Positions 30,101 through 46,156 of a DNA stretch of 64,000 nt are shown piece after piece (the first letter of the stretch is position 1; each line of letters opens with the position of its first letter). The position numbers were made by a program, and so were the translations under genes. The stretch spans positions 3,162,001-3,226,000 of the forward strand of contig CP089930.1 in NCBI GenBank assembly GCA_021307345.1, read 5' to 3'. The DNA comes from Escherichia coli. Lineage in GTDB: Bacteria > Pseudomonadota > Gammaproteobacteria > Enterobacterales > Enterobacteriaceae. The notes under the pieces are model-generated. The model had not been told where the DNA came from and ran no database searches. It worked only from the letters and a program-made list of their open reading frames with translations.

Positions 30101-30636
30101 ACGGTACGGCGACGTTTATGATTAAACAGGATAATACGCCTGGATATAAAACGCCGCTGACGGTGACACTGACCGATAACACCAGCATCACCGCGACGAT
30201 GGATGCCATTTTCACAGTAGTGACCAGCCCGAACGTGGCAAGTGCCTACTTCTGGGGGCATATGAGCGACACCGAGACGGTAAGCGGCAAAACATTGCAC
30301 CGTCCGTTGCTGAAGTCAGAACTGCCGTCGAATGCTGTCGCAGCGGTAACGCCGGTCGTCAATAATGAAATCTGGGCGCTGGCGCATACGGTTGACAGCA
30401 GTAAATGGGATCTGGCGAAACAGTGCGGCAGACTGGGGAATGCACCGGAATACAGCGAACTGCAAACGCTGCATTCCAGCTTTAGCGCGTTGGGATGGCC
30501 GTCATCGCCCAGCTTCCCGTATTTATCGCAAAGCCGCTCTGGCAGCCTCTATTGCGGTATCATTGAACCTGCGGGCTCATTGGACTGTGCAATCTCCCCG
30601 GCGACGACATCAGGGTTTGCCACCTGCTTCCAGTAA
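24187..30636 (+). CDS. ratA: RatA-like giant repeat protein with DUF823-type domains
   Basis: The 2,149-residue protein has a signal peptide ([16 protein letters not shown]) and no barrel or membrane anchor. After an N-terminal domain that resembles that of SinI, it contains seven tandem units of about 270-295 residues. Each has an Ig-like invasin-type part (for example [22 protein letters not shown] and [14 protein letters not shown]) followed by a module beginning TSPD...WGHM and containing NNE.W, one or two Cys, GWP and a final Cys. The WGHM codons are near 25180, 25984, 26796, 27643, 28510, 29394 and 30253. This matches RatA of the Salmonella CS54 island (intestinal colonisation region). 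It is intact, although its likely exporter SinH is broken. Confidence 0.85.
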   Translation: MDGKLKRVKMVMACLMLTLATPAVAALKGSQWQHTAVSTDAINGTPPIADSASVPVYQGSVQLDPAKEHNVASTATPGNFSVDASATSMILINPGDTEGDMFSTPPLLRWQNQTLPDVSLVWAEAATSNVPLDPQPRADRSFCAQNLAGHKLVVIPQFDPKETLPTLNLFTLTGVPNQGSVLLNEKQVTLNIAAAQGDLVSASVSGYDDTLKAAKTTVGSTITLTVTTKNCEGNPTGNLPFVIKRKDARNRQDVVNNTSPVSIDSTELTTTTTEYHGTTDANGTATVTVTQPAGPGVKTPLVVSLPGITQTSETAVIFTVLTSPDVAVASMWGHMPDTLKAQQYTFSRPKLAAEVSNEDGTADDHNETWSTFVWSGADNHCDILPGMRQFGALATVIPTSIQEVAGWPMQGNYYWSSLAGASGMHHAADVSNRSEAQKPDATKFLVSCVDKEAPDVEPKIVLTPASFNDTAQAMKAKVGEDAIMRLTITDNKNNDQPLAYYYFSLHLDDGVNRKNQSNPTWETHPVQISGGTNLQQVDAHNYEGITDANGQATLTLSQPDGVGVKTHITAAMRSNYNASDAKDVIFTVVTSPDSEYARMWGHMGSGIMAEGNLYKRPRLADETTHEVGMMRENNEDWALFDQNTSMQAECGVGHIPPQSSLEILFAGHQGNTIGTEHGWPTANYDYLTAAQQAELHSSVDLGTGGVDTYSGFKPNYLSCSANELIARVVVETDKDVSPTSKQARAKVGEKITMTVRTVNGQNNAPIPYADFTITKDISLDREGKATDYSDSSNGAITLNGTQYGTSQPSMVYSGTTDAQGMATVVIEQPQGVGLRTKLIVTPTNSVLPNTINYYVIFTVPTSPDVTGAKMWGHMDNTITVGSLTFERPKLINEVSGETSQLAENNETWVRVAQADIENTAAGGCGVNKVPRKEQLNMLYAANDNNTIQTVHGWPTQREEYWSSTPVDKVPHLAAVWLNNGSIESANTTPTYMTCLATANPPASIIMLEVVNQAQWNSSLNAAKLKKGETLQVKVTVKDAAGNPMADMPFTLKRGDGYTRPGERHTAGSSDGVVSSVVVDAGLPDEMALNDTATAYAALTGSDGSKILNITRPDTYGTKTALTAGLYSDPTKNASMDTIFTVVTSPDSAKAKMWGHMPETLTAGGLTFKRPILFSELTGSPGNKRKGPEEDNEIWALFTEAQAAKNSNGGCGTDYVPSMNSLVALSGAWHGHSVDGWPILKSYDSSTPDQNSIDDRKYKGVQLNGGTSSSLAATDNGYLTCQTTANPSVSTIELRSAQAAKYDGNDAVKVRTDYNKVGDQITMVVTTRDAQGNPLGYVPFTLNHGITLPRNPNSISIDNQSRLLHVGDSYSNSSDYLDDGNKYYSVTGADGTTTFTLYQPNNGKGTRIPLTAEIDDGSAITSNTLSAIFTAITSPDTPKANFWGHMPETLTAHNGKVFKRPLLKVEAGSSNGLIVNNENWQRLTIANALSGMQGGCKDKLPSINDLQSLYEAYPSGTIETAQGWPLDKSTLPRPYFWSRSVVTSPGTAKISYQYINLKSGTTGQAASDATDLNFQTCLESAESVGKITLTTAAENWDSSLPAGKAHKGSPLPLTITVTRPDGSPAAFESVGILRAASYNRAGTSLSETVTTDDLVADTFNPAQTIQSASMNGRSNTSYLVIQTDAQGKATLNLHQDSSTGLRTPITASALGSSPMLTDSLDAIFTVLTSPDVRVANMWGHMAETVTAADGTVFVRPKIKAELTNTSGVHVKDLNSESWLVPTVQERERSGTAACEAARWPTNEQLISLYNRHPNGTLMADTGWPVESSGYAWWAVDSTCDTSGANRCATVDLYNGQAEAASRSRALQACLLNPNVSVSTVTLTSTVFDATTQAAKVKKGESMPVTVTVKDSAGKPVPNVAFTLTRGDAVPRNPGATLYGDVAAMDDLRVQPSTGAMVTLSDSGNTLQGTTGSDGTATFMIKQDNTPGYKTPLTVTLTDNTSITATMDAIFTVVTSPNVASAYFWGHMSDTETVSGKTLHRPLLKSELPSNAVAAVTPVVNNEIWALAHTVDSSKWDLAKQCGRLGNAPEYSELQTLHSSFSALGWPSSPSFPYLSQSRSGSLYCGIIEPAGSLDCAISPATTSGFATCFQ

Positions 30637-30640
30637 CACT

Positions 30641-32111
<1,471 letters not shown>

Positions 32112-32173
32112 TTATTCAATCGATAGTAACCCGCCTTCTGGGGATAGCAAGCATTATTTGCAAAAAGGGGTAG

Positions 32174-32189
32174 ATGCAATCGGTTACGC
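32174..32189 (+). promoter_or_regulatory. PurR operator of guaBA
   Basis: ATGCAATCGGTTACGC fits the PurR consensus ANGCAANCGNTTNCNT at all defined positions but the last. It lies just before a TATAAT hexamer (32194-32199) upstream of guaB. Confidence 0.75.
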
Positions 32190-32242
32190 TCTGTATAATG
32201 CCACGGCAATATTTATTAACCACTCTGGTCGAGATATTGCCC

Positions 32243-33709
32243 ATGCTACGTATCGCTAAAGAAGCTCTCACATTTGACGACGTTCTCCTCGTTCCTGCTC
32301 ATTCTACCGTTCTGCCGAATACTGCTGACCTCAGCACCCAGCTGACGAAAACTATTCGTCTGAATATCCCTATGCTCTCCGCAGCAATGGATACCGTAAC
32401 GGAAGCGCGCCTGGCTATTGCTCTGGCTCAGGAAGGCGGTATCGGCTTTATCCACAAAAACATGTCTATTGCACGCCAGGCTGAAGAAGTTCGCCGTGTG
32501 AAAAAACACGAATCTGGCGTGGTGACTGACCCACAGACGGTTCTTCCAACCACGACGCTGCGCGAAGTGAAAGAACTGACTGAACGTAATGGCTTTGCGG
32601 GCTACCCGGTCGTTACTGAAGAAAACGAACTGGTCGGCATCATCACCGGTCGTGACGTGCGTTTTGTGACCGATCTGAACCAACCGGTTAGCGTTTACAT
32701 GACGCCGAAAGAACGTCTGGTAACCGTGCGTGAAGGTGAAGCCCGCGAAGTTGTGCTGGCAAAAATGCACGAAAAACGCGTTGAGAAGGCGCTGGTGGTT
32801 GATGATGAATTCCACCTGATCGGCATGATCACCGTGAAAGACTTCCAGAAAGCGGAACGTAAACCGAACGCGTGTAAAGATGAACAAGGTCGTCTGCGTG
32901 TTGGCGCAGCGGTTGGCGCGGGTGCTGGAAACGAAGAGCGTGTTGATGCGCTGGTTGCCGCAGGTGTTGACGTTCTGCTGATCGACTCCTCTCACGGCCA
33001 TTCTGAAGGCGTTCTGCAGCGTATCCGTGAAACCCGTGCTAAATATCCGGATCTGCAAATCATCGGCGGCAACGTGGCAACGGCTGCTGGTGCTCGCGCG
33101 CTGGCAGAAGCAGGTTGCAGCGCGGTTAAAGTCGGTATTGGTCCTGGCTCTATTTGTACGACTCGTATCGTTACTGGTGTAGGTGTTCCGCAGATCACTG
33201 CCGTTGCTGATGCAGTAGAAGCCCTGGAAGGCACCGGTATTCCGGTTATCGCTGATGGTGGTATTCGTTTCTCTGGCGATATTGCGAAAGCTATCGCTGC
33301 TGGTGCAAGCGCGGTGATGGTAGGTTCCATGCTGGCAGGTACTGAAGAATCTCCGGGTGAAATCGAACTCTACCAGGGGCGTTCTTACAAATCTTACCGT
33401 GGGATGGGCTCTCTGGGCGCAATGTCCAAAGGTTCTTCTGACCGTTATTTCCAGAGCGACAACGCCGCTGACAAACTGGTGCCGGAAGGTATCGAAGGTC
33501 GCGTTGCGTACAAAGGCCGCCTGAAAGAGATCATCCACCAGCAGATGGGCGGCCTGCGCTCCTGTATGGGGCTGACCGGCTGTGGTACTATCGACGAACT
33601 GCGTACTAAAGCGGAGTTTGTACGTATCAGCGGTGCGGGCATTCAGGAAAGCCACGTTCACGACGTGACCATCACCAAAGAGTCCCCGAACTACCGTCTG
33701 GGCTCCTGA
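32243..33709 (+). CDS. guaB: Inosine-5'-monophosphate dehydrogenase
   Basis: GuaB oxidises IMP to XMP with NAD+, the committed step of GMP synthesis. Starting at 32243 gives 488 residues, the E. coli length, with N-terminus [18 protein letters not shown]. Two CBS domains (about 90-205, for example [20 protein letters not shown]) interrupt the TIM barrel. The catalytic cysteine is in [15 protein letters not shown]. The longer frame from 32174 is rejected because its start overlaps the PurR box and -10 region. A reverse-strand open frame of 471 codons covers the gene but is a shadow. Confidence 0.98.
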   Translation: MLRIAKEALTFDDVLLVPAHSTVLPNTADLSTQLTKTIRLNIPMLSAAMDTVTEARLAIALAQEGGIGFIHKNMSIARQAEEVRRVKKHESGVVTDPQTVLPTTTLREVKELTERNGFAGYPVVTEENELVGIITGRDVRFVTDLNQPVSVYMTPKERLVTVREGEAREVVLAKMHEKRVEKALVVDDEFHLIGMITVKDFQKAERKPNACKDEQGRLRVGAAVGAGAGNEERVDALVAAGVDVLLIDSSHGHSEGVLQRIRETRAKYPDLQIIGGNVATAAGARALAEAGCSAVKVGIGPGSICTTRIVTGVGVPQITAVADAVEALEGTGIPVIADGGIRFSGDIAKAIAAGASAVMVGSMLAGTEESPGEIELYQGRSYKSYRGMGSLGAMSKGSSDRYFQSDNAADKLVPEGIEGRVAYKGRLKEIIHQQMGGLRSCMGLTGCGTIDELRTKAEFVRISGAGIQESHVHDVTITKESPNYRLGS

Positions 33710-33717
33710 TTCTCTTC

Positions 33718-33736
33718 GCCCGACTTCATGTCGGGC
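33718..33736 (+). terminator. Hairpin between guaB and guaA
   Basis: GCCCGAC pairs with GTCGGGC across TTCAT, with only a weak T-rich tail (GATTTATATT). Because guaA follows at once, it likely tunes or protects the transcript rather than ending it. Confidence 0.45.
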
Positions 33737-33777
33737 GATTTATATTATCTGTTTCACTTGCCTCGGAATAAGCGTCA

Positions 33778-35355
33778 ATGACGGAAAACATTCATAAGCA
33801 TCGCATCCTCATTCTGGACTTCGGTTCTCAGTACACTCAACTGGTTGCGCGCCGCGTGCGTGAACTGGGTGTTTACTGCGAACTGTGGGCGTGGGATGTG
33901 ACAGAAGCACAAATTCGTGACTTCAATCCAAGCGGCATTATTCTTTCCGGCGGCCCGGAAAGTACCACCGAAGAAAACAGCCCGCGTGCGCCGCAGTATG
34001 TCTTTGAAGCAGGCGTACCGGTATTTGGCGTTTGCTATGGTATGCAGACTATGGCGATGCAGTTAGGTGGTCATGTTGAAGCCTCTAACGAACGTGAATT
34101 TGGTTATGCGCAGGTTGAAGTACAAACTGATAGCGCGCTGATTCATGGTATCGAAGATGCATTAAGCGCAGATGGCAAACCGCTGCTTGACGTGTGGATG
34201 AGCCACGGTGATAAGGTAACTGCGATTCCTCAAGATTTCGTCACCGTAGCCAGCACCGAAAGCTGCCCGTTTGCCATTATGGCTAACGAAGAAAAACGCT
34301 TCTATGGTGTGCAGTTCCACCCGGAAGTGACTCACACCCGTCAGGGTATGCGTATGCTGGAGCGTTTTGTGCGTGATATCTGCCAGTGTGAAGCCCTGTG
34401 GACACCGGCGAAAATTATCGACGACGCGGTAGCCCGCATCCGCGAGCAGGTGGGTGACGATAAAGTGATCCTTGGCCTCTCTGGTGGCGTGGACTCTTCC
34501 GTTACTGCGATGCTGCTGCACCGTGCAATTGGTAAAAACCTGACCTGCGTATTTGTCGACAACGGCCTGCTGCGTCTCAACGAAGCAGAGCAGGTTCTGG
34601 ATATGTTTGGCGATCGCTTCGGCCTGAACATTGTTCACGTTCCGGCAGAAGATCGCTTCCTGTCAGCACTGGCTGGCGAAAACGATCCGGAGGCAAAACG
34701 TAAAATCATCGGTCGTGTCTTTGTTGAAGTATTCGATGAAGAAGCCCTGAAACTGGAAGATGTGAAGTGGCTGGCGCAGGGAACTATCTATCCTGACGTT
34801 ATTGAATCTGCCGCGTCTGCAACCGGTAAAGCGCACGTTATCAAATCTCACCACAACGTTGGCGGCCTGCCGAAAGAGATGAAGATGGGCCTGGTTGAAC
34901 CGCTGAAAGAGCTGTTCAAAGACGAAGTGCGTAAGATTGGTCTGGAGCTGGGCCTGCCGTACGACATGCTGTACCGTCATCCGTTCCCGGGGCCGGGTCT
35001 CGGCGTTCGTGTTCTGGGCGAAGTGAAGAAAGAGTACTGCGACCTGCTGCGCCGTGCGGATGCCATCTTCATTGAAGAGCTGCGTAAAGCGGATCTGTAC
35101 GACAAAGTCAGCCAGGCGTTCACTGTCTTCCTGCCAGTTCGTTCCGTTGGCGTAATGGGCGATGGTCGTAAGTATGATTGGGTTGTTTCTCTGCGTGCTG
35201 TCGAAACTATCGACTTTATGACCGCACACTGGGCGCACCTGCCGTACGATTTCCTCGGTCGTGTTTCCAATCGCATTATCAATGAAGTGAACGGTATTTC
35301 CCGCGTGGTGTATGACATCAGCGGCAAGCCGCCTGCGACTATTGAGTGGGAATGA
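33778..35355 (+). CDS. guaA: GMP synthase (glutamine-hydrolysing)
   Basis: GuaA converts XMP to GMP using ATP and ammonia from glutamine. The 525 residues are full length. The class I amidotransferase domain (1-200) shows the nucleophile cysteine in [11 protein letters not shown] and the His/Glu pair in QFHPEVTHT. The ATP pyrophosphatase domain has the P-loop SGGVDSSV. The C-terminal dimerisation domain ends in [10 protein letters not shown]. It is second in the guaBA operon, 68 bp after guaB, and is followed by a strong terminator. Confidence 0.99.
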   Translation: MTENIHKHRILILDFGSQYTQLVARRVRELGVYCELWAWDVTEAQIRDFNPSGIILSGGPESTTEENSPRAPQYVFEAGVPVFGVCYGMQTMAMQLGGHVEASNEREFGYAQVEVQTDSALIHGIEDALSADGKPLLDVWMSHGDKVTAIPQDFVTVASTESCPFAIMANEEKRFYGVQFHPEVTHTRQGMRMLERFVRDICQCEALWTPAKIIDDAVARIREQVGDDKVILGLSGGVDSSVTAMLLHRAIGKNLTCVFVDNGLLRLNEAEQVLDMFGDRFGLNIVHVPAEDRFLSALAGENDPEAKRKIIGRVFVEVFDEEALKLEDVKWLAQGTIYPDVIESAASATGKAHVIKSHHNVGGLPKEMKMGLVEPLKELFKDEVRKIGLELGLPYDMLYRHPFPGPGLGVRVLGEVKKEYCDLLRRADAIFIEELRKADLYDKVSQAFTVFLPVRSVGVMGDGRKYDWVVSLRAVETIDFMTAHWAHLPYDFLGRVSNRIINEVNGISRVVYDISGKPPATIEWE

Positions 35356-35380
35356 TTTGACCCTGCACTATGAATGAACA

Positions 35381-35412
35381 AAACCCTCTGTTACTACAGA
35401 GGGTTTTTTATC
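35381..35412 (+). terminator. Intrinsic terminator after guaA
   Basis: AAACCCTCTG (35381-35390) pairs with CAGAGGGTTT (35397-35406) across TTACTA and is followed by TTTTATCC. Confidence 0.92.
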
Positions 35413-35447
35413 CTCAAGAATTATAGGCTTGAAGTTACTAACATCGA

Positions 35448-35987
35448 TTAATTAAACCAACTGTCCGATTTATTCTCTTCTGCTTTACCTACGCTCTTCA
35501 TTAAATCGCGACCGCCTTCAGTCATATTCCTGTTAGCATCAGCTTCTGATTGCACAACATCGGTTTGCGCGGCTTTGTGCTTCAGTTCCTGATCGATAAA
35601 TTCGTTTTCTCGCTTAACGCGGGCTTCTTCTTTCGCCAGCGCCAGTTTTTGTTTCTGAATCTCTAAGCTGCGCAGCTCATCTTCATAACTTTGATCGCGC
35701 TTTTTGTCCGCAGTGGCTTCGGCGTCCAGTTTATCCTGACGAGCTTTCTTATTTGCCGCTGCCGTTGCCGCTCTTTTGTTAGCGGCGGCCTGGGCATTTG
35801 CACGCCGTTGCTTCTCTTGCTGGATTTCCCTGTTGCGCTCCGCTACCCATTCGTCATGCTGCCTTTGCTCTTCATTTTTACCTTGCTGTTCCGCTTCTGC
35901 GACAGCAGAGAGTTGATCCTGTAATGAAGAGGCGAAAGTTGAACTACTTAAGGCGGCTAAGATGGCGCAAAGTAAAACCTTCTTCAT
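35448..35987 (-). CDS. yfgI: Periplasmic helical protein YfgI
   Basis: The 179-residue protein has a cleavable signal peptide (MKKVLLCAILAALSSSTFA). The mature part is almost wholly charged or Ala/Gln-rich helix with coiled-coil character (AAANKRAATAAANKKARQDK and following). It matches YfgI of E. coli (DUF5384), whose role is not well defined. An AGGAGGATTC ribosome binding site decides the start. It lies 15 bp after yfgH and is very likely in one operon with it. Confidence 0.9.
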   Translation of the reverse strand: MKKVLLCAILAALSSSTFASSLQDQLSAVAEAEQQGKNEEQRQHDEWVAERNREIQQEKQRRANAQAAANKRAATAAANKKARQDKLDAEATADKKRDQSYEDELRSLEIQKQKLALAKEEARVKRENEFIDQELKHKAAQTDVVQSEADANRNMTEGGRDLMKSVGKAEENKSDSWFN

Positions 35988-36002
35988 GAATCCTCCTGAT
36001 TA

Positions 36003-36521
36003 TTAGCTTTTTTCAGGACATTTTGTATTTGGCTGAATACGCGTTTCGTTATACGTAGTGGTAATAACAACGGCTAAACCCGTCGTGAACTGGCACTCTT
36101 TACCCACCTGGGTGGAGGTATACACTTTGGTGCCTTCTTTGTATGTTAAAGAAACACCTTCCACTAAGGTTTTATCATTCACCATAGAACCTGCCGCCGC
36201 ACCTACGGCTCCGCCGCCAACTGCACCTGCCGTCGTTCCAGAGTTACTGCCGGAGCCGACGTTATGGCCAATAACGCCGCCAGCGACTGCGCCAATAAGT
36301 GCGCCGAAGGCTTGTGCGTTCCGTTTATTTTGTGAGTTGTCTACGGCAACTTTGGCAGGAAGAATAGAAATAATATTAACAGTTTTGGTTTCTTGTTTTG
36401 TATTCAGTTGATCGGTTTGATAAACATCGGCGGCATGATCGTCAGCGTTTGACTGGCATCCAGCCAGGGTGAATGACGCTAAAATTGCCACAGGCAGAAG
36501 ACATTTTTTAAATTTCATCAC
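36003..36521 (-). CDS. yfgH: Outer membrane lipoprotein YfgH (glycine-zipper)
   Basis: The 172-residue protein has a lipoprotein signal with lipobox LAGC (lipidated Cys near residue 22). A glycine-zipper segment follows in the middle (GALIGAVAGGVIGHNVGSGS and GAVGGGAVGAAAGSMV), as in SlyB/OmpA-like lipoproteins that insert in membranes. The C-terminal part has a beta domain (VSLTYKEGTKVYTSTQVG). It matches YfgH. MM at the start leaves two possible initiation codons one codon apart. yfgI follows in the same operon. Confidence 0.9.
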   Translation of the reverse strand: MMKFKKCLLPVAILASFTLAGCQSNADDHAADVYQTDQLNTKQETKTVNIISILPAKVAVDNSQNKRNAQAFGALIGAVAGGVIGHNVGSGSNSGTTAGAVGGGAVGAAAGSMVNDKTLVEGVSLTYKEGTKVYTSTQVGKECQFTTGLAVVITTTYNETRIQPNTKCPEKS

Positions 36522-36830
36522 TATTCCTTGTTATACACATTACGAAAAATAAGATATTTAAGATCATCAAAAGAGCAAAGTAAATGTATTGCGTATAAAG
36601 TAATAGATTAAATTTATGAAAATTCATGCGAGAAATAAATTATTAAATAAATATAATTTAAATATATGTATTAATTTAGAGCTTATGCCTTCTAAGGCAG
36701 GATCTACGTCAGTCGGGACAATGGGTGAAATTTAAGGTGAAAGAATACCTGCCGCTTTGTTAACTACAAAGAGCAAAAACATCGGGCAGCAATGCGCCGT
36801 CTTGTTAAGTTAAAATGGAGAAGGTAACCG
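36522..36830. other. Intergenic stretch yfgH-yfgG
   Basis: Very AT-rich 309-bp stretch that must carry the yfgH promoter (minus strand) and the 3' end of the yfgG transcript. No further gene, repeat or RNA family was seen. Confidence 0.5.
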
Positions 36831-37022
36831 CTAACGTTGTACCGGGGATTCGATAGAGAGAGTGGATTGCTGCGCTTCTTTTTTGCTCTGATGATGCTGC
36901 CAGGCACCCACGGACGAGTAGATAAAGCGACCAAAGAAGAAGATAAAGCTGATGAGCAGTACGATACGGGTCATGCGACTGTTAAATCGGTGTCGTTTTC
37001 GCATACTGGTTGCCTGACTCAC
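36831..37022 (-). CDS. yfgG: Small membrane protein YfgG
   Basis: This 63-residue protein has a basic N-terminus (MSQATSMRKRHRFNSR), one membrane segment (about 18-38, MTRIVLLISFIFFFGRFIYSSVG) and a short polar tail. It matches YfgG, which has been linked in E. coli to nickel/cobalt stress tolerance. It is divergent from yfgF, with a 350-bp gap that holds both promoters. Confidence 0.88.
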   Translation of the reverse strand: MSQATSMRKRHRFNSRMTRIVLLISFIFFFGRFIYSSVGAWQHHQSKKEAQQSTLSIESPVQR

Positions 37023-37373
37023 AAAAGGTTCCTTGAAGTATGTCCCACTCTGTGGACGGTACTTACATTAAGGCACACCTGGGCAAAATGGTCAATTCTC
37101 TATTATGTAAAAAAGCGTCAGCGGATACATATTCTAATGTTATGGAAGTTGATTTAATTATTTACAACAATGATGTAATAATGATGGCTTAACATGATAA
37201 ACGTAATAATTCATTAATCATGGTTATTTTGTTTGATATATATCAATTGGAACTTTCATATGACACTTAGAATCGATACTCTCTATAGTGATGAATAATC
37301 ATCCGTCGAATTCAGGTGGGATGCCTGTCTGAATACACCCCTTTCAGGATGTGGGGAATTCTGTTGAGCATCT
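37023..37373. other. Intergenic region between divergent yfgG and yfgF
   Basis: 351 AT-rich bases. A GTGGGG ribosome binding site lies 15-20 bases before the yfgF ATG. A hairpin-like CAGGTGGGATGCCTGTCTG lies near 37313. No gene or known RNA was seen. Confidence 0.45.
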
Positions 37374-39617
37374 ATGAAACTGAATGCAACTTATATAAAA
37401 ATACGTGATAAATGGTGGGGGCTTCCGCTGATCCTGCCTTCTTTAATCTTGCCCATTTTCGCACAAATAAATACTTTTGCGCATATTTCCTCCGGTGAAG
37501 TCTTTCTCTTTTATCTGCCCCTGGCTCTGATGATCAGCATGATGATGTTTTTTAGCTGGGCTGCATTACCGGGTATAGCATTAGGCATTTTTGTTCGTAA
37601 GTATGCGGAGCTTGGCCTTTATGAAACGCTTTCGTTAACAGCTAATTTTATTATCATTATTATTATTTGTTGGGGCGGTTACAGGGTCTTTTCTCCCCGG
37701 CGTAACAACGTTTCACATGGTGATATCCGCTTAATTTCCCAGCGAATTTTCTGGCAGATTGTTTTTCCTGCAACGTTGTTTCTGGTGCTTTTCCAGTTTG
37801 CGGCATTTGTAGGGTTACTGGCGAGCAGAGATAATCTGGTAGGGGTTATGCCCTTTAACCTCGGGACATTAATCAATTACCAGGCCTTGCTGGTAGGTAA
37901 TCTTATCGGCGTCCCACTGTGCTACTTCATCATTCGGGTGGTGCGGAATCCGTTTTATTTACGTAGCTATTATTCGCAATTAAAACAGCAGGTTGACAAA
38001 AAGGTTACCAAAAAAGAATTTGCGATCTGGTTGCTTGCATTGGGTGCGTTGTTGTTGTTGCTATGTATGCCATTAAATGAAAAAAGCACAATTTTTAGCA
38101 CCAACTATACGTTATCGTTATTGCTACCGCTGATGATGTGGGGAGCAATGCGCTATGGCTATAAGTTTATATCACTGCTCTGGGCGGTAGTGCTGATGAT
38201 CAGCATTCACAGCTATCAGAATTACATTCCCCTTTATCCTGGATATACCACGCAACTGACCATAACTTCCTCCAGTTATCTGGTATTTTCTTTTATTGTG
38301 AATTATATGGCTGTTCTGGCAACCCGTCAGCGAGCGGTGGTCAGACGCATTCAACGGCTTGCATATGTGGATCCGGTTGTTCATCTGCCAAACATTCGTG
38401 CCCTGAATCGCGCATTGCGTGATGCTCCCTGGTCCGCGCTATGTTATTTACGCATCCCTGGCATGGAAATGCTGGTAAAGAACTATGGCATCATGCTACG
38501 CATTCAATATAAACAAAAACTTTCACACTGGCTGACACCGTTGCTGGAACCGGGCGAAGCTGTTTATCAGCTTTCCGGTAACGACCTTGCGTTGCGACTG
38601 AATACAGAATCATACCAGGAGCGCATTACCACGCTGGATAATCATCTGAAGCAGTTTCGTTTCTTTTGGGATGGAATGCCGTTACAGCCTCAGATTGGCG
38701 TCAGTTATTGCTATGTCCGCTCACCGGTTAATCATATATATCTGCTGCTGGGAGAGCTAAATACGGTTGCCGAACTTTCTATCGTGACCAATACTCCGGA
38801 AAATATGCAGCGTCGCGGGGCAATGTATTTACAACGTGAATTGAAAGACAAGGTGGCGATGATGAATCGGCTACAACAGGCGCTTGAGCATAACGATTTT
38901 TGCCTGATGGCTCAGCCGATTACAGGGGTGCGCGGTGATGTTTATCATGAAATTCTGCTGCGCATGAAAGGAGATAATGGCGAACTCATCAATCCTGACA
39001 ATTTCTTACCGGTCGCGCATGAGTTTGGCTTATCGTCCAGTATCGACATGTGGGTTATCGAGCATACACTGCAATTTATGGCGGGAAATAGAGAAAAAAT
39101 GCCAGCTCGTCGGTTTGCTATTAACCTGTCGCCAACTTCCGTTTGTCAGGCGAGTTTCCCTTTAGATATCAGTAAATTTTTAAGTAAATATCAAATAGAA
39201 GCGTGGCAGCTTATCTTTGAGGTAACCGAGAGTAATACCCTGACTAATATTAAGCAGGCGCAGAATACGTTGCTGCATCTTCAGGAGTTAGGATGTCAAA
39301 TTGCAATTGATGATTTCGGCACCGGCTACGCCAGTTATGCGCGGCTAAAAAATGTGAATGCCAATTTATTAAAAATTGATGGCAGCTTCATACGCAATAT
39401 TGCCTCGAATAGTCTGGATTACCAGATAGTGGCGTCAATTTGTCATCTGGCGCGAATGAAGAAAATGCAAGTGGTTGCGGAATATGTTGAAAATGAAGAG
39501 ATTCGCAAAGCGGTGCATTCTTTAGGTATTGATTATCTGCAAGGATTTTTGATTGGTGAACCTCAGCCGTTAGTGGCGATACTGGGTGAAAGAGAGCCAG
39601 TCCGGGAAAGCGCGTAA
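37374..39617 (+). CDS. yfgF: Cyclic di-GMP phosphodiesterase YfgF
   Basis: This 747-residue inner membrane enzyme hydrolyses c-di-GMP. The N-terminal ~310 residues form a MASE1-type sensor with many membrane spans (PLILPSLILPIFAQI, LALMISMMMFFSWAAL and others). A degenerate GGDEF domain follows (DPVVHLPNIRALN in place of the normal signature; no GGDEF). The EAL domain is in the C-terminal third: EIL (HEILLRM) in place of EAL, NLSP, EVTESN, IDDFGTGYASYARLK and KIDGSFI. Metal-binding residues of the EAL fold are kept, so activity is expected, as reported for YfgF. It is convergent with ppx across a shared terminator. Confidence 0.96.
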   Translation: MKLNATYIKIRDKWWGLPLILPSLILPIFAQINTFAHISSGEVFLFYLPLALMISMMMFFSWAALPGIALGIFVRKYAELGLYETLSLTANFIIIIIICWGGYRVFSPRRNNVSHGDIRLISQRIFWQIVFPATLFLVLFQFAAFVGLLASRDNLVGVMPFNLGTLINYQALLVGNLIGVPLCYFIIRVVRNPFYLRSYYSQLKQQVDKKVTKKEFAIWLLALGALLLLLCMPLNEKSTIFSTNYTLSLLLPLMMWGAMRYGYKFISLLWAVVLMISIHSYQNYIPLYPGYTTQLTITSSSYLVFSFIVNYMAVLATRQRAVVRRIQRLAYVDPVVHLPNIRALNRALRDAPWSALCYLRIPGMEMLVKNYGIMLRIQYKQKLSHWLTPLLEPGEAVYQLSGNDLALRLNTESYQERITTLDNHLKQFRFFWDGMPLQPQIGVSYCYVRSPVNHIYLLLGELNTVAELSIVTNTPENMQRRGAMYLQRELKDKVAMMNRLQQALEHNDFCLMAQPITGVRGDVYHEILLRMKGDNGELINPDNFLPVAHEFGLSSSIDMWVIEHTLQFMAGNREKMPARRFAINLSPTSVCQASFPLDISKFLSKYQIEAWQLIFEVTESNTLTNIKQAQNTLLHLQELGCQIAIDDFGTGYASYARLKNVNANLLKIDGSFIRNIASNSLDYQIVASICHLARMKKMQVVAEYVENEEIRKAVHSLGIDYLQGFLIGEPQPLVAILGEREPVRESA

Positions 39618-39624
39618 TTTATTT

Positions 39625-39655
39625 GGGCCAACATAACATGTTGGCCCGTTTTCAT
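39625..39655. terminator. Bidirectional terminator between yfgF and ppx
   Basis: GGGCCAACAT (39625-39634) pairs fully with ATGTTGGCCC (39638-39647) across AAC and is followed by GTTTTCATTT. An A/T-rich flank on the other side could serve ppx. Confidence 0.85.
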
Positions 39656-39661
39656 TTCATA

Positions 39662-43274
<3,613 letters not shown>

Positions 43275-43444
43275 TACCACTTTTACTCCGTTTTATTCAC
43301 GGGACACTGCCTGGATATTATGGCGAGCAATATTGGCAGATGTCCAACTATGCCAGAAAAGGGAGAAAAAAACTGCTGGAGCCTGCGATTTACAGGTGAA
43401 TTGAAAAACGCCAACGCAGGGCTGGCGCTTTAACTACGGCGGCG

Positions 43445-44082
43445 TTACTCGTCGGCAGCGTAGCCCTGCGGCGGCAGACGCTGACCATCCAGCCACGCGG
43501 CGTTTTCGTGCATCTTCAGACGACCATCGGCAAACCAGCTAATCACCAGCGGATAAATAGCGTGCTCCTGGGTTTGTACGCGGGCGGTGATTTCATCTTC
43601 TGTATCACCGGCAAATACAGGGACTTTTGCCTGTAAAATAACCGGTCCACCGTCCAGTTCATCGGTAACGAAATGCACCGATGTACCGTGTTCCTCGTCG
43701 CCATTTTCCAGCGCCTGACGATGGGTGTGCAAACCGGGATATTTTGGCAGCAGGGAAGGGTGAATGTTCAGCAAACGACCAGCATAGTGGGAGACAAACG
43801 CCGGGCTGAGAATGCGCATAAAACCGGCCAGTACAACCACGTCGGGAGCGTACATATCGATCTCGTGAATCAACTCCCGGTCATAGGCTTCACGACTGTC
43901 AAACGCGCTGGCGATGAGCGTATGCGTTGCAATACCGGCTTTGCGGGCGCGTTCAAGGCCGAACGCGTCGGCCTTATTACTGAAAACTGCCCGTAGGGTG
44001 CCTTTAATTTTGTTGGTTTTGCAGGCGTCTATAATTGCCTGCAAGTTACTTCCGTTGCCGGAAATAAGCACCACAATATTCA

Positions 44083-44083
<1 letters not shown>
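43445..44083 (-). CDS. purN: Phosphoribosylglycinamide formyltransferase 1
   Basis: PurN transfers a formyl group from 10-formyl-THF to GAR, the third step of purine synthesis. The 212 residues are the E. coli length. The substrate loop SGNGSNLQAI is at the N-terminus. The catalytic N106, H108 and D144 lie in LNIHPSLLPKYPG and FVTDELDGGPV. The purM stop and purN start overlap as TAATG, which couples their translation. Confidence 0.98.
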
Positions 44084-45138
<1,055 letters not shown>

Positions 45139-45184
45139 TTACTTGCGGTAGAAAAATAAAATTCGGCGCAATTCTAACAGGGAA

Positions 45185-45200
45185 AGCAAACGTTTGCGAG
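45185..45200 (-). promoter_or_regulatory. PurR operator of purMN
   Basis: AGCAAACGTTTGCGAG contains the symmetric core GCAAACGTTTGC of the PurR consensus and lies upstream of purM. Confidence 0.88.
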
Positions 45201-45375
45201 ACTGCTTTACATAACCTTTTTTAACCTCTTTTTACCGAGAGAGTGACAAAAAAAATGTGTACATAGAGAGGATGAATGATTTTTTGCCAGGATAATTACC
45301 AATATTAACTATTTGATTATAAAATAACTTTATCTAAAATCTTTATGATCTTGACTGAAGTCAACGAAAATAATA

Positions 45376-45419
45376 TTGCCGCCTTGAAGAAAGGCGGTAT
45401 AATCCGTCGATTTTTTTTG
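45376..45419 (+). promoter_or_regulatory. upp promoter with UTP-sensitive start region
   Basis: TTGCCG (45376-45381), 16 bp, then TATAAT (45398-45403). Transcription starts at G45409 or A45410 in GATTTTTTTTG. A run of eight T at the start is the known basis of UTP-sensitive reiterative transcription at E. coli upp: high UTP leads to slippage and abortive U-rich products. Confidence 0.75.
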
Positions 45420-45444
45420 TGGCTGCCCTCAAAGGAGAAAGAGT

Positions 45445-46071
45445 ATGAAGATCGTGGAAGTCAAACACCCACTCGTCAAACACAAGCTGGGACTGATGCG
45501 TGAGCAAGATATCAGCACCAAGCGCTTTCGCGAACTCGCTTCCGAAGTGGGTAGCCTGCTGACTTACGAAGCGACCGCTGACCTCGAAACTGAAAAAGTA
45601 ACCATCGAAGGCTGGAACGGCCCGGTGGAAATCGACCAGATTAAAGGTAAGAAAATTACCGTGGTGCCGATTCTGCGCGCTGGTCTGGGGATGATGGATG
45701 GCGTGCTGGAAAACGTTCCGAGCGCGCGCATCAGCGTAGTCGGTATGTACCGTAATGAAGAAACGCTGGAACCAGTACCGTACTTCCAGAAACTGGTTTC
45801 TAACATCGATGAGCGTATGGCGCTGATCGTTGACCCAATGCTGGCAACCGGTGGTTCCGTTATCGCGACTATCGACCTGCTGAAAAAAGCGGGCTGCAGC
45901 AGCATCAAAGTTCTGGTGCTGGTCGCTGCACCAGAAGGTATCGCTGCGCTGGAAAAAGCGCACCCGGACGTCGAGCTATATACTGCATCGATTGACCAGG
46001 GATTGAACGAGCACGGATACATTATTCCGGGTCTTGGCGATGCCGGTGACAAAATCTTTGGTACAAAATAA
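45445..46071 (+). CDS. upp: Uracil phosphoribosyltransferase
   Basis: Upp makes UMP from uracil and PRPP in pyrimidine salvage. The 208-residue protein is full length. The PRPP-binding loop is [15 protein letters not shown], and the C-terminal uracil-binding region is [16 protein letters not shown]. An AAAGGAGAAAG ribosome binding site precedes the ATG. It is cotranscribed with the uracil permease gene uraA downstream, with a hairpin between them. Confidence 0.99.
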
Positions 46072-46087
46072 AGAATAAAAATAATTA

Positions 46088-46118
46088 AAGCCGACTTTAA
46101 GAGTCGGCTTTTTTTTGA
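46088..46118 (+). terminator. Hairpin with T-run between upp and uraA
   Basis: AAGCCGACT (46088-46096) pairs with AGTCGGCTT (46102-46110), followed by TTTTTTGAG. This probably reduces readthrough into uraA. Confidence 0.85.
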
Positions 46119-46156
46119 GTAAAGCGCCTATAACACATAATACAGAGGAATATACT

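Noticed and set aside
32246-33661. 471-codon open frame on the minus strand over guaB
   Set aside because: It is antisense to a perfectly conserved enzyme, has no ribosome binding site and shows low-complexity codon-mirror composition (many His, Asn, Thr, Phe). It is a shadow of guaB codon bias.
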